Assembly: GCA_905250125.1 (NCBI GenBank)
Contig: CAJNOL010000747.1
Location: 42,141-106,140 of the forward strand
DNA length: 64,000 bases
Direction: 5' to 3'
Source: Rotaria sordida
Lineage: Eukaryota; Rotifera; Eurotatoria; Philodinida; Philodinidae
Of the stretch, positions 36,523-55,940 are shown piece by piece. Both the position numbers and the translations under genes were made by a program. The notes under the pieces are model-generated. The model was given only the letters and a program-made list of their open reading frames with translations. It made no database searches and had not been told where the DNA came from. Within the stretch, counting starts at the first letter, position 1. Every line of letters begins with the position of its first letter.

Positions 36523-39431
36523 TCATAGATTATCTTCTTCGACAATAAAAATTTGTGCATTTTGATTTCGATTTGAATAATTAGAGTTATTATGACCATT
36601 TTCTGTTGTAGTTGCAACTCGATTATTTCTTTTTTTCTATAAATGAAAAAAAAAATCTATTGATTTAAAAATAATTAAATCATTCACATATGAAATAAAC
36701 CTTTAGAGGAAAAAATCTTGAGCAAATTGATGATTGTCCTGTTGTTTCTGTTGATACACTATTCTGATTTCGATTTAATTGATTAAATTGTGATAAAGTT
36801 TCATCAACTGTATGATGATGTCGTCGACTAATAACAAAATCATATGTTGTTATATGATTATAACCTGAGAAAAGAAAGCATAAATCAATAATAAAAAAAT
36901 AATTTTGTTTTCTTGTGCTTTATTAACTTACATAAATATATATGAAAAGCAAGAAGATATCCAGTCATTCCACAACTAATAAGAGAGATAGCTGCGACAA
37001 TAGCTGATATAACTTGAAATGCAATTTTTGATGATGGAATCATTAATATAGCATATTGATCTAATTGAAAATAAAATATTTAATATAATGCTTTTGCAAA
37101 GAAATTAAGTTTTATCATCATATTACGACGTATTTTTCATACAAGCCTATTTTATTGAGTCGATCGTATTAATGGATGTTTCAGGAAGAGAAAGACTTTA
37201 TGTATTTTAATGATATCTTTTATAATATTTGTTGATTCGAATTTCGTTTTTTAATTTTTATTTATCTAAATAATGGGTTAGCCAAGAATTTTTGAGTCAT
37301 TGGCAACTTTCACCACTTTAGACAAAGTCCGCTAGTAACTACTGTTGAAGCATTGAGTAATTGCCATTAGCACAGAAAGTTCGTAGGCAATAATTTTTGA
37401 CGAGTGGGTAGTTGCTCAACTGTTTTAATAAAAGTATCTTTTGATATGACTTTTTTTTTCAAATGTTAGTCAAAAGAATTGCTTTGACATTATTATTATG
37501 TTCATTAATGGATATGAAATTATGCACTGAGCTGTTATTTGGCATCGACGGTCAATTGGCTCAAGGAACAATAGATGCACTCTATAAATTCAGAATAGTC
37601 TTTGGATTACACAAAATATGATAAGAAAATCTTCGAAAAAAAAAACCTCATAAGCAATTTCATATGCGTTAATTAACTCAACAATGATGTTAGAAGAATT
37701 TTCTCTCTGCCATCGGATAGTACAAATTCAAATCTTGAATTCATCTTGAAGAGATTTGTTACTATTAATATTTGTAAAAAAATAGTTACATCAAAAGATA
37801 TTATTATTAAAAAACTAAAACATGCAATCAAAAAGGAAAGTCGACAAAGAGTTGCTTTAGAAAATTTTCTTTTATCCTCGAGTATTCTTTTGAAGCATGC
37901 CTTCAAACTAATTGAGGTTATTTATATTAACAAAAAAATATACAAATTCTGCAGAGAATTAAAAAAGCCAGATCTGAACCAATGAATATTATTAGAAATA
38001 TCATTAAAATGTACAAAGGCTCATTCTTTTTGGAACACCTATTAATATTATATGACTTTGATTTAGAAAACAAAATAGCATAGAGTAATATTTCAGTTTC
38101 ATGGTATTAAAGAAGTATCGTATTTCATTAGTGATACTGCGTCATCTTTTCCAAAAAGACGTCAATAGAATCTAACAAATATATCTTTCATGAAAATTTC
38201 TAAGACATAGAAATATGATCTATGAGAAATTCTCATTGATCTTGAAAGTTTTTTTTTTTGTTTCCATGGCTATTTGAAATATTGATAAGTATAATCGATA
38301 AAAAAAAATAACTGAATAGTTTTTAGTTGTTCTTTTGTTTTCAAATGATTGAAGATTAATAATCTTTTAGTCCGATTAAAATAAAAGCATGTTTTTTCTC
38401 TTTATTTTAAGTGAACATTAGTCATGAATAAAGAATTGTTTATGTTGTCATAATCTATATTTCGATTTACTTATGTCAATATTTCGTTTTTCTTTTTCAA
38501 TGTTTACATTGTCAGATTTATGCATACAAAAGAATTTCGCTTATTCTTTTCATTAGATAATATTGAATCTATTGAGTATTTATAATTTTTATTTATTCTG
38601 ACAAAGTATAAGTTTAGAAATAACATTTCTCGTATTGATAAGCACTCCTATCATAAAATCTATCATGAAAAATAATATCTCGAACATTTCTATCTTTTAA
38701 TTGTATTTCTATTAGATTGTTTATTCGATCAAGTTACCTAGGTATAATTCAATAGAAAAATAATCGTCTAATGTTTTTTTTTGTTTTCGTGCTTAAGAAA
38801 ATAAAATAAGATGTATCTCAAATATCTTATATTTACCTATACTATAATATGGTTTTAAATTTATTCTTGAAGATGTATCTTGAAATGTGCCAATAAATTG
38901 AAGTAAACTATTTAAAAATATAAATAATGTTCCCAGAACAATTAATATTAACATCGAAAAAAATAGACGATAATTTTTTCCTCCTATACATGTATTAAGC
39001 CATATACAATGATGATCAAATGAATAAATACATTTATTACATGATGAACAATGTTTTGCGTTAGCTGTAACATGTACTTCACATATATTACAATAAAAAT
39101 TTGTTATAACATGTTGATGTACACGACGATCAAAATTAGCTTTTGGTCCATGACTTTGATTTATTACTGCATCTTCAACTGGGTCCAAAAATGTTAATAT
39201 AATAAAAGCAATTAAAAATGGAAGAATAATTATTGATGATATAACAATACTTAACCATTGCCAAGGATGTGTTGAAATATTAACACATAATGTTAAATAA
39301 TTCATTAATATAAGAAATATGATAACAACTATTCCTAATATTTGTATATAATGTAACGGTAATGAACATGCATTTCTACGACGTTGACCAGCTTCTAATG
39401 TGGTTGTCGAGCCAAAACTTATCACAGCCAT
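36523..39431 (-). CDS. DHHC palmitoyltransferase
   Basis: Four exons (39431-38837, 37060-36932, 36864-36701, 36636-36523) total 333 residues, all in phase. Two N-terminal transmembrane helices (about residues 26-47 and 56-82) precede the cysteine-rich domain: [32 protein letters not shown]. The active-site DHHC is intact. Two further helices follow, the second spanning the 1.8-kb intron, then a cytosolic tail with [10 protein letters not shown] that resembles the TTxE region of the family. It transfers palmitate from palmitoyl-CoA to protein cysteines at Golgi, ER or plasma membrane. The layout and CRD suggest ZDHHC1/ZDHHC11-type members, but the subfamily is uncertain. The tail is Asn/Gln-rich. 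The first intron (37061-38836) contains no clear repeat. Confidence 0.88.
37061..38836. other. Long ZDHHC intron without recognisable content
   Basis: A 1.78-kb intron. A moderately open plus-strand stretch at 37746-37985 is Lys/Ile-rich and lacks a domain. No convincing inverted repeat was found by eye, unlike most other long introns in the window. Confidence 0.4.
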
Positions 39432-40911
39432 CCATATAAAAATAAACTACCTATTTGATCTATAAGTAGAAATAAGAATACAACTCGAATTGTTAAAAGT
39501 ATTTTGTCCTTTATTTGAAAACGAATTATCTTTTGTTTGCGTTAAGATCTACACTATTTTGTTCGTTTCGTCAATTCATCCAAAAGTATACTTAACGACC
39601 GAAATTTATGTATTGCTGTCGCATAGTTTTCATGATCCGTCATTAAAAGGAAAAAAAAGAAATATTTTTTTTCTTTACCTCATGACACGCAATTGTCATA
39701 AAATGACGATGCAAGTTTTCTTTTTTTTCTATAATATGGATCTAAGTGTTTGATGTTCTCTACTTTTCTCTCATCTTCTTTTTCCTCGAATATCAAAGTA
39801 GAAGAGAAAAAACATTATTCTCTTTTTCTACGTTTGTTATTATATCTACCATATTTTGTCAGGTAACTATGACTTACGAGCATATAGTTTACTAACAATT
39901 ATAACAAATCAGATGCCGCTATTTTACATGACATGAGAACGAGATTAATTATAAATAATATATTATAATTGTAATATTTATAAAAAAAAAATGATACTGT
40001 TTTTCTTTGAGTTAAATAAAATTAAATTTGAGTTTGTCATTAAAGAAGACATACACAATAATTAACTAAATTATTATTACATATTCTCAAAGACTGAGAT
40101 GTCAAGTAAACCTAAATATACTCTTCGTTATAAGACTTTCTTATTAAAATACATCATTTTTATCATTAATTAGAAAAATAAACATGAATATGAAATAGAC
40201 AAAGAGAAGAATTAGTTATTAAACATAATTGAATTTTCTCAGAGTTTGTTGGATAAAGAATTTTTTCTTGTTTTATGTCTCTTTTTATAAAATTTTAAAT
40301 ACTTACAAAAATTTTTATTGTATGAAAATGACTTTCAGCTCTATTTGACATTCCATAATCTTTACTTATGGCATTATGAAAAAAATCAACATACACAAAA
40401 ATAGGAAGACAAAAATTTTAGGTCCAATGATTCAAACATTTTTTCTATTAAATACAAGAATTGGGAAAACTTGATTTCGTATTTAGATTAATGTCAAATA
40501 CTATATACATTTTCAAAAATAATAATAAATCAAATTTATTTTCATACAACGTCATTCCATATCGCTTCGTTGTGTTTTATTCAATTTCGAACAATGCTTT
40601 CCTTCAACGAAAAAAGAAAGGGTTATTGCATTGAATTATATTCAAGTACTCGCACTCTATGAAGTGCATCTTACTTAATACGTATGAATGTCTGAATAAA
40701 AAATAAGTTGGTATCATTTTTCTTTTCATCATATATTAACGTGTATTATGTGCATGAATAAATACTAGCAATAACATATATATCGAATCTGCTTATCAAC
40801 GAGAATCTTGATAAGTATTAATAACAGAATTTTCATTAGGTGAATTTGTATAAGTAACGTGTGATGGGAAAATATTGTTTCATTTTTCATTGACTAAAAC
40901 AAACTTTGAAA

Positions 40912-41205
40912 AAAAATCAACAATATCTATTCAGAATCTACGTTAAATGCTCTTTCTAAATGTTTATTCAAAAAAAATTCTATGACGTCTTATTATTGAG
41001 TAAAAAACAAATCTTCGAAAGAGCTTCGCGGCTAGATTTGTTTTCATTGTCATCTTAAGCAATGTCATAATATAAATTTCAAGCTGTTTTCTGTTTGAAA
41101 TTTTATTCATTATTCAATAACAAGAGGCAATAGAACTTCTTTTGAACCCACCATTAGAAAGAGCATTTAAAATATATTCTGAATAGATGTTCTTGATTTT
41201 TCTAG
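40912..41205. mobile_element. Foldback element (about 290 bp)
   Basis: TCTATTCAGAATCTACGTT and AAATGCTCTTTCTAA near 40925-40960 recur inverted at about 41150-41195 (CTATTCAGAATATATTTT, AAATGCTCTTTCTAA). Arms are about 100 bp, roughly 80% identical by eye. Non-coding. Confidence 0.75.
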
Positions 41206-43320
41206 AGTAGGATTTACAGGGAAGTGTGGCACCTCTGGCCATAATGGGACATTTTTATTACTGTTATTAGTCAAAATGCTGCAAAACAAATAAATACTGA
41301 GATTTTGTTAAGTTTTTTTCTTTCAAAAACACAGAGATAAATGATGTTTTTCACTAAGCAAAAAGTAACGGCTATACAGTTATAGTTGATCTAAGAACTC
41401 TCCGATCATTAGTTTGAGTGACATATTACGAAGTTTTTTACGTCTGAAGAGCTTCGTTTTTAAGCATGGTCGCCTTCGGCGATAAATAGTTTTAAGAAGT
41501 GTTGTAACTGTCATTTACGGACAAATCAGATTTTTGAATGAAACGATATGAGACAGCAGAGTTTTTAATCAGAACGCAAAAAATTTCGCACCGGAAAGTA
41601 ATGCCAATTGCATCAGTGTAAATAGTTTTCAAAGACTTAAACCTTCATTCAAGAAAATTTTGATTTATTATGGTTTTTGGAAAGCATGATTTGAATCAAT
41701 AGTTGCTCGCGCGAACGTATTCGGCGTTACAAGTGTTGAGAATTTTTCATCCTTGCAAAAGATAAAACCGAGTCTTTGCTTTTAATCATGTAGGATGCTC
41801 CAGAAATTGAAGATCTTTCTTGCCCCATAAATAGCGAAAAATAATAACACTAATTCACTTGAGAAAAACTTTAGATACACCTCATAGCCTTGATCAGCTA
41901 AGGACTTCTTTGTGCATTCCTCTTCTGTTTATTCATTTCCTCCATTGTACATCTCGATGTGTGTCGCTCATCTTTTTTAATGTATATTTTCTTCATATGA
42001 TAATATTAATTGAACTGTATTCTATGATTTTTTCAGGAACTTTTGCACCATCTATTAAATTTGATTACAACACAACGTGTATGAAATCGGTTTATTTGTA
42101 AAATTGATTGTCAAATAAAATATTCTTTTAAAGCTAAAAACTTAAAGCCTAAATAAATCTTTCTTAACATCAAAAGAAAGAAAATAGATTAAAGATGATG
42201 TTTGACGTTTTTTAAAGGACTATTAATCTTTTTCTTTGTTGCAATAACCTTTTTATAAAGGTTAATGTTTGAATTTTTATATTGTTTATACACTATCAAA
42301 CTATATCAATAAGTTTTCAACGGAGAAAATATGTATTACATTCATGATTATTTCCAGTGTCAAAAGTCGGCAAAACATAATGAACGATTCACGATCATTC
42401 TATGAATAAATTTTCAGTTCTCGTGGATAAATTAGTCTCATACAAGATGAATGTATGTTTGAAAAATTTCCTAGGGTTGATTTTTTCTAACTGCACTTAA
42501 CCCTATTAATTCTGAATTTTTGATATCTTTTGTGTGACAATGTCAAAAAAGAGTAATTAAACTCATGTCACGTTTATCAATAAGAAACTAAATAATTGTT
42601 TGAGATTGATGTTCATTAGTAACAATTTCCAATGAATTTTCTGTCATAAAGAAAGGATAATATGAGCAGATATTAACAGCAGTATTAATTTCACGTCGTA
42701 ATAGTTTATTCTTTATTAATGTTGATCTATTTGTTAGAATTTATTAATTATTCGAAATAATCAAAGTTTGAAAAAGGTTTTAATGAGAGAACTTATTACT
42801 AATAAAAATCAAAAGTATTATTTCAAGTTCTATATATTCATAGTATTTATTATTGTATAGTCAATAAAACATTTAAATTTGGTAGTGTCGTTTCTAGTAA
42901 ATAAACATTTAATAACCGTGAATTCTATATCTGCATGAATCTAAGATGCAAAGCTATTCATGAAAACGTTTAAGACTGTTATGCCTAGATAGTAAATCAT
43001 AGAAATCTTATTCCTTTCGAATTTATGTCAAGTGATTCATGACATATTAGAAAGTATGATGAATTGAGAACAAATCTTTTAATAGAAATTGAGAGATCAA
43101 ATTCGACTCTCTTGTAATAAAGTTAAAATTATTCAGAATTTGCTTATCTGGGCACCACACAAGGTGATATCTCGCGTTTGAGACGCGATCTCAGTCATTA
43201 CGTAGGTCTATTGAAACTAGAAGGAATCCAGAAAGTTTCTTTCTCTTGTGTTGCTCTTTTGAAGGTATGATCGTTACACTAAATCTTTTACCTTTGGTAA
43301 CGCATTTATAAAAAAAAGAC

Positions 43321-43597
43321 CGAACAAACGAATTTGAGTCTAAGACATTGTTTATTGACAACTCTTCAAGTCGTTAGAATCTCATAAAAAACTTTTCAGT
43401 CAAAAAGAGTGATCTCTTCTCGAGATATCAAATCCACAAAAAAAATTAAATTTTTCCTCATTGTGGTCGAATATCATGGTCATTTGTGGATTTGATATCT
43501 TAAGAAGAGACAACTCTTTCGGCTGAAATTTTTAGGAGATTCTAATGACTTCAAGAGCTGTCTATGAACAAAATTTTAGGCCAAAATTCATTTGTCC
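43321..43597. mobile_element. Foldback element (about 275 bp)
   Basis: GAGATATCAAATCCACAAA on the left and TTTGTGGATTTGATATCTT on the right form the inner pair. Pairing extends outward through CTCTTCAAGTCGTTAGAATCTC / GAGATTCTAATGACTTCAAGAG to ACAAACGAATTT / CAAATGAATTTTGG. Arms are about 115 bp with a loop of about 40 bp. Non-coding. Confidence 0.8.
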
Positions 43598-44356
43598 AAT
43601 ATTATTTATAAATACCGTACCAAATGTATAAACTTCCGCGTAAGGATCATTAATCCAAAAGACCAGTACATCTGAAAGAATTCTTCTAATCTCCACAGGA
43701 CCTATGCTATGACTGGGATCTCATCTCAACCGAATGTATACTGCAGATATCTATTTATTCTATCGTATTCTTCGATATTCTCTTGCTTGCTATTTTCGAT
43801 CAATTCGGAGCGGCTAGGAACTATGGTGCATGAAAATGTAAGTTACGACTCAAGCAGACAAGAATTTCTGAAAAACACTCTAATCGATGTTCTCGTTTGA
43901 ATGTGTTTACATCTATTCAGAAAATATCAAAACCAGCTATTTTCATCATGAAAATTGCGTGAAGACACTTAAAAAGGCAACTTTTTACAAAACACGTCAA
44001 ACGTTATTGAAGAAAATTTTTAAATGTGTCCCAGATGCATGCTTTGCCTTGTCAAGCAGCTTCACGCAACTTTTATGATGGAAATGGCTGATTTCGGTAT
44101 TTTCTAAATGGACATGAAAACATTCGAACGAGAATCTGGATTAAGTTTTTTGCAGAAGTACTTGCCAGCTTGGGAGAAGAGTGACAAACAGCGTGAGACC
44201 ACACGGTCACTATCAACTTTTCTCAACCTTCACCTAGAGTATTTGTTCTCGCTCAGCCTCAGCTTAGATATTTCATGCTTTAATTATAATTGATTACGCA
44301 AAAAGCTTTATGAAAATCGTCCACATATTTTATATTTAAAAAAAATTTATTCTTAA

Positions 44357-44767
44357 TCACATATCGAGTGAAAACGTTGGTAACACAGTATTCTTTTCTT
44401 TTGATAATGATTGTATAATAACAAAAATTGTTCCATCATCATATGCAATAACAATTTCACGTTCTTGACTTCTTATACGTAAATTTTTAACTTCGTCAGT
44501 TGGATCTATATTTAAAGAAAAATCAATAGCCATTTCAATATATTCACGACAAAAAATATTTAAATCATTTCGAGCTATATTATTTAAACCATATAATGGA
44601 AATATATCATTTGTTTGTATATCAATTGCCATTGCTGATAAAACATCAGACATTTTAATAATACGTTCCCAAATATCTTTTGGATCATCTTCTTTATCTT
44701 CAAATGTTTGTCGTGCTGATATATATCTTTGATAACGACGACCAAGTTTTCGTTGTACAGCAGTCAT
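44357..44767 (-). CDS. Roadblock/LC7-domain protein (dynein light chain-like)
   Basis: A 136-residue single-exon protein. The second half matches the end of the roadblock/LC7 domain: IDPTDEVKNLRIRSQ, then EIVIAYDDGTIFVIIQSL, paralleling the DIDPxND..LRIRSKKxEIMVAPD..FLIVIQ block of DYNLRB1. The first half keeps the helix and strands of the domain in divergent form (AMAIDIQTNDIFPLYGLNN) and adds about 35 residues at the N terminus that DYNLRB1 lacks. Such proteins dimerise and bind the dynein intermediate chain, or act as small-GTPase regulators. It follows the BCKDK-like gene on the same strand with 130 bp between them. Orthology to DYNLRB itself is uncertain; a divergent roadblock paralogue fits as well. 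Confidence 0.72.
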   Translation of the reverse strand: MTAVQRKLGRRYQRYISARQTFEDKEDDPKDIWERIIKMSDVLSAMAIDIQTNDIFPLYGLNNIARNDLNIFCREYIEMAIDFSLNIDPTDEVKNLRIRSQEREIVIAYDDGTIFVIIQSLSKEKNTVLPTFSLDM

Positions 44768-44897
44768 GCTCGTTTTATTTACTTTTAGTTTAGATAGAAA
44801 ATATAAAATGGCGCAAATAAATATTCATCAAATCGAACAAAAAAAGGTATTATAAAATATTAAAAAAAACTAAACTAGAAAAAGTTATTGAGATAAT

Positions 44898-47800
44898 TCA
44901 GATCTTTACACGCTCAGAATTTGTATGAATAAAACCTAGACGAAGATATACATCGACGCCAATACGTGCTACTTGTCGTAATGACAGAGAACCACCAAAA
45001 GATTGTGCATAGAGACGACAAATAGGAAGACCAATTCCATGACCATACATTTGTTGCGATCTAAAGAAAGCTTTTATGATAATTATTAAAGTTAGCAGTC
45101 AAAAAAAATTTTAAAAAAAAATGAGCTGCGCATCAGCACTACAATAGGTAGGAATTGCTTTTCTTAGAAAGTAAATTTGAGGAAACAATAGGAACTTATT
45201 GCTTCCATACCTTCTGTGTATAGTAAAGTAAGACTACTGAATTTAATATGTATACATTCAATACAATTCCAGTTCATACAGGAAGATTGATACATAGTCT
45301 AATGGTTTTATTTATTGCTATCCTGATGAAAGTACTTTTCGGCGTGTATATATGTCCGACATTTTGATTACTTTGGGCTCTTCCCTTCGAGAGTAGGCGA
45401 TTTCTGAATTCTACCGCAGAATTAATAGCCAGATCGTAATTGTAAATTGGCTTCCATTTTTCTAAGACTTACTATTCGGTACTTGACTACTTTGAATAAA
45501 AGAATTGAACTCGGATTAACCAACATTTAATGGATGAAATCACAATGGCTAATCTACTTTGCTGTTTGTTACAAATAAAAGTGTACTTGCCATTCGGTAT
45601 TCATCATTTATTTTTGTTTTCTTTTTAATAAAATTTATAATTTAGCTTTTTTAAATTTAAAATTAAAATGTCTGAAGAAAAATAAATTTAGTAATTACTT
45701 CGCAATCAGAAAGGAGATCAACTCACTGCTAAAATTAAATAGTTAAATAAGATAGCACTTTCATATAATTGTTTAAGTTTCGCACAAAAGTTTATATAAA
45801 TATTAAGGTGAGACTATAATGATCAATAAACGAACAGTATTAGAACAAGACTTGAGTTTTTTGCTAAATTATTTTGAATAAATCTATTTTTCAATAAAAA
45901 GCATTAAACTAATTTGAAGCTCGTAATATATTGTCAAATGAGTGATAGCTCAATCTTCCAAACCTCATGCCGTTGAGAAAAATTAAATTGTACTAAAAGA
46001 AAACTTTTGTTGTCGAACTGCCCACTATTGAAGCGGGCAAGGAAAAAAAATGAACCGATTTAAAACTTTATTACTTGCACTACAACGCTGAATTCGCGCC
46101 ACCCATGATAAGCAATGATAAATTTTAGGGATGTAACAGTGACAGCGATTACTGGTGCACCGGTTTTAGGTAAAGCGCTGCGTTGGTCTACACATGCACG
46201 TATATAATAAGGATGATCTTAGATTCATTTCGACTTTTTTGATCGAGGGAAGTCTATTTCAAGAAAGCAGCTGAGTTTTACAAAACGTCCCTAAATCATA
46301 AGAACTAAGCCTCTCTCGAACGAAAAAAATCGAACTCTAGAACTTCGACAAACCTTCTATATATTCTATGAGCACGATGGTCCAGATCGTGTCGGGATTG
46401 CGACTAGTACCACGGTGAATATTTTTTCATTGAGACTGATTTATTTTTATGATCATGTAAGACTTGCATCAAATGTAATATTCTCACGACTGATGTGTTC
46501 TAAAAGTTTATGCGAAAATTATTGAGTAAAGATCACTTCAATATTTACTATTATAATTTTGATAGTAAAATTAATTCTTTTTTTTCGTAAACAACAGAGT
46601 TGTGAATATATAAACGTACAGAATAGACGACATATTAATGAATTTAAAAAATTAATGAATCTAATCAATCCGAGATCACCAGTTTTATCGTGTGTTAACC
46701 GTCGATCTATATGTATATGTCTAGACCAATGCAAAGCTGCACGTAAAACTGGTGCACATTCAGTACGGTACATCATCACCGTTGCATCCTTAGTAAGTCT
46801 TCTTAGAAATGAGCATTTTTAAAATTTATTCTTTGTTCATTTCTAAAAACCCTTTACTTACGATTGTATCATACGTTCTTGAAAATCAGCTATGACATTC
46901 GTTTCTTCTTCTTCTTTTTCTTTTATATCACCTTAACCAAAAAAAAAACAAAAGAAATGAAAGACGTAACTAAAAGAAAAACTTTGTTTTTTGTATTTTA
47001 TTTACCCGTAAACATATATCGAAATAATGTTTCATTTATTTCATCAATTCCACCACCTTGATCTTGAATTGCAATAGTAAAATGTTCATCATTAGGATCT
47101 GATGTAATAAAAATTTTACATAATGCATCTTGTCGATTTTCATTAAAAAAATTTTTTACGTGTTGCATATTACCTAATAAGACTTTATTGTATTCAACAA
47201 TAGCACGCATAGAATTTTTTAATAATTCACGTAAAATATATTCAACGACAGAAGGAAAATAAGGTAAAGGTTTATGCATACAATTTTCTATTTGAACATA
47301 TGGTACTACACTATATGTTTCAAAACAAATTGATGAAACGTCATCAATACATTGTTGAACAGCTTTAGCTGGTGAAAAATTCATACAAATAGCACCACGC
47401 CAATTATTATTGAAGTCTTTTTTCTTTTGTTGTTTATGTAATTCAAGATAATGGTCAGCAAGTAAACGCATTGATAAACGATTTTGTAAAACATTATCAA
47501 GAAATTCTTCCATTATTTTATATGATTTAAAATGTTTTTCTGCTTCTCTACAACCAATTGATAAGTGTCCAATAATATCATTACTTTGTAATATAAACAT
47601 ATTAATTAAATTAAAAAATTTTTTCTTCATCTTCATTGGTTTTTATTATGGAAAAAAATGTTAATTTTTCAAATAATTTTAAATAACGTTCATGTAATGA
47701 TAATAATGTTGGATTAGCAGCTGGTAAAAATGGTAATGATTGAAAATGATGTATACAATGTGCTATACGTACTAATAATTGATTACGAAGATCTGATGCA

Positions 47801-48015
47801 AGTTTTATTAGATTAATAGGTGTTGAATTATTTGGTGAACATGCTTCTATCATACGATTTCCATAACAATATTCAATAGGACGTTGAGAATATTCAATAA
47901 GTTCATCACGAGAAGAAAATTTTGAAAATTGTTTAACAATTTCAGAAAGACAACGTATATGCAAATTTTTCCTAATTGATTTAACTGGTTTTAATAAATA
48001 TTCGTAAAGAGTCAT
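44898..48015 (-). CDS. BCKDK: BCKDK/PDK-family mitochondrial protein kinase, with one-base frameshift
   Basis: Coding parts: 48015-47006, 46931-46862, 45060-44898. The N-terminal four-helix region carries RNQLLVRIAHCIHHFQSLPFLPAANPT in pieces that match branched-chain ketoacid dehydrogenase kinase. The ATP-binding part has the N-box ELLKNSMRA, the D-box-like DQGGGI and the glycine motif YGHGIGLP, then a C-terminal IGVDVYLRLGF. The enzyme phosphorylates the E1 alpha subunit in the mitochondrial matrix and restrains branched-chain amino-acid breakdown. The frame breaks at an A6/T6 run (47613-47624): removing one base would join SIIKTNEDEE to FFNLINMF, where the family is continuous and no splice signal exists. 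This may be a sequencing error or a true lesion. The 1.8-kb intron 45061-46861 contains an inverted repeat. PDK rather than BCKDK remains possible. Confidence 0.8.
46135..46805. mobile_element. Foldback-like element in BCKDK intron
   Basis: The segment 46150-46205 (GGTGCACCGGTTTTAGGTAA, then GCGTTGGTCTACACATGCAC) recurs inverted at about 46690-46775 (GTGCACCAGTTTTACGTGCA, GCATTGGTCTAGACATATAC in reverse complement). Further matches such as GATCTTAGATTCATT follow. The unpaired centre is about 350 bp. Both arms are somewhat GC-richer than the surroundings and can be read as related peptide fragments, so they may derive from a coding transposon. Confidence 0.65.
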
Positions 48016-48682
48016 GATAAACAGATTTGAATATCCAAAAGTAAAAAAAAAAAGAAACAATCATATCGAAAAAAAAATTATTATTATGTATAAAGTAAAA
48101 GAAAAAGATTTAATTTTTCTACAATATCTATTTTATAAATTATTGTCTCCTTCATATTCATTCTTTCAAAGATGTATGACATTATATGGAATAAATATTT
48201 CTTTACATGCAGAGACAAAACTTCTTCTTTTTTTTGTTGTTTGTTTTTAATCCGAAGAAAAAAGAAACAAATTTTTGAGTTTGATTTGACAATGATGTTT
48301 GCGCCACAGACATGGAAAAAAAACACAGTAATGAATATTGAAAGCACATCAAAAAAAAAAAAAAAGAAAAAACACGATTTTAATAACATTTATACATACA
48401 TCCATGAATGCATGCTAAAAAATAGCAAATGAAAACGAAAGAAAAAGATCAAGAAATTACCAAAGAAGATCTCTAAGCCTAACGATTTAAATATCCCTGA
48501 AGAACAACAAATATAATAATGCACAAGACGCAGAAAAAAAATCAAGAAAAACAAGGATGAGATCATCTGACCAAAAGAGAAAAAAAACCAACAAGAAATG
48601 ATTGCAGTATAAAGCAATAATAGATGACTTAGAAATAAATATACAAAAAACAATGTCATTCATACAAATAAGAAAAGAATAT
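48016..48682. other. Spacer between BCKDK start and ABL stop
   Basis: About 670 bp, very rich in A/T runs. Open stretches on both strands (48084-48659) are homopolymer-driven translations rich in Phe and Lys. It should contain the BCKDK promoter and the ABL 3' untranslated region. No repeat seen. Confidence 0.5.
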
Positions 48683-55373
<6,691 letters not shown>

Positions 55374-55940
55374 TTGAATAAAAATAATTGTTCAACATTG
55401 GATTTAATACAAATAAAAAATATCCATATGAGTTGAGTAAAAAAAAATGAAAAGAGAGATCCCTCTGTCAAGATAAATAAACAAAAATAAGCAATGACGA
55501 TCGAGGATAGAGTGTGTTCAGCTAATTGTCTGTTTTTCTTTCGGCCTCTCTCCCTTGGACAATCAGCTTTTTCGAGAGTGTCCGCAAGCAAAAGAATATG
55601 ATTCACATGTACTCTTGTCACAGGTATCCAATAGTCGAATCAAACTATTTATTAACTAGATGTCACTATACAACAATAATACATTTAAAAAACAGATATA
55701 TTATTTTGTTAGATTCTTTTTAATGTTGTTAATAATTTTGTGTAGATCGTTTCTTTTATTGTTAATCAATTAACAGATCAATTATAAAGATGTCTTCTTT
55801 TTCCAGATTATCTTCGTAACACATAGAAAAATAGGTCAATGCCTACAAACTATGTTGTGATTGATAACAATATGTCTTATCTTATTTTATAAAAAGAACA
55901 TGCTTCGAGGCATTTTATTGACTTGTCGAATGAGTTTAAA
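55374..55940. promoter_or_regulatory. Divergent upstream region, ABL / ACSF2-like pseudogene
   Basis: About 570 bp between the ABL first-exon ATG (minus strand) and the first ATG of the acyl-CoA synthetase-like relic (plus strand). It probably carries the ABL promoter. A CTCTCTCCCTTGGACAATC stretch near 55545 is less AT-rich. No exon or repeat identified. Confidence 0.4.

Larger units (their letters stand above)
39432..44356. other. Large intergenic region (4.9 kb) with two palindromes
   Basis: Between the ZDHHC start and the roadblock-gene stop. Palindromes lie at about 40912-41205 and 43321-43597. The rest is AT-rich. The plus-strand open stretches around 41859-42101 and 43709-44293 have less biased composition than most, but no domain, start context or splice structure I can defend. 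The slightly GC-richer block 43610-44270 may be a decayed repeat. Confidence 0.5.

Noticed and set aside
37746-37985. 79-codon plus-strand frame in a ZDHHC intron
   Set aside because: Lys/Ile-rich, no domain and no splice structure.
41859-42101. 80-codon plus-strand frame
   Set aside because: Hydrophobic but without a recognisable family or flanking exons; could not be supported.
43709-44293. Chain of three plus-strand open frames as a gene
   Set aside because: Frames do not join through credible splice sites and resemble no protein; possibly an eroded repeat.
48084-48659. Overlapping open frames on both strands between BCKDK and ABL
   Set aside because: Driven by A and T homopolymers; spacer and untranslated sequence is the simpler explanation.
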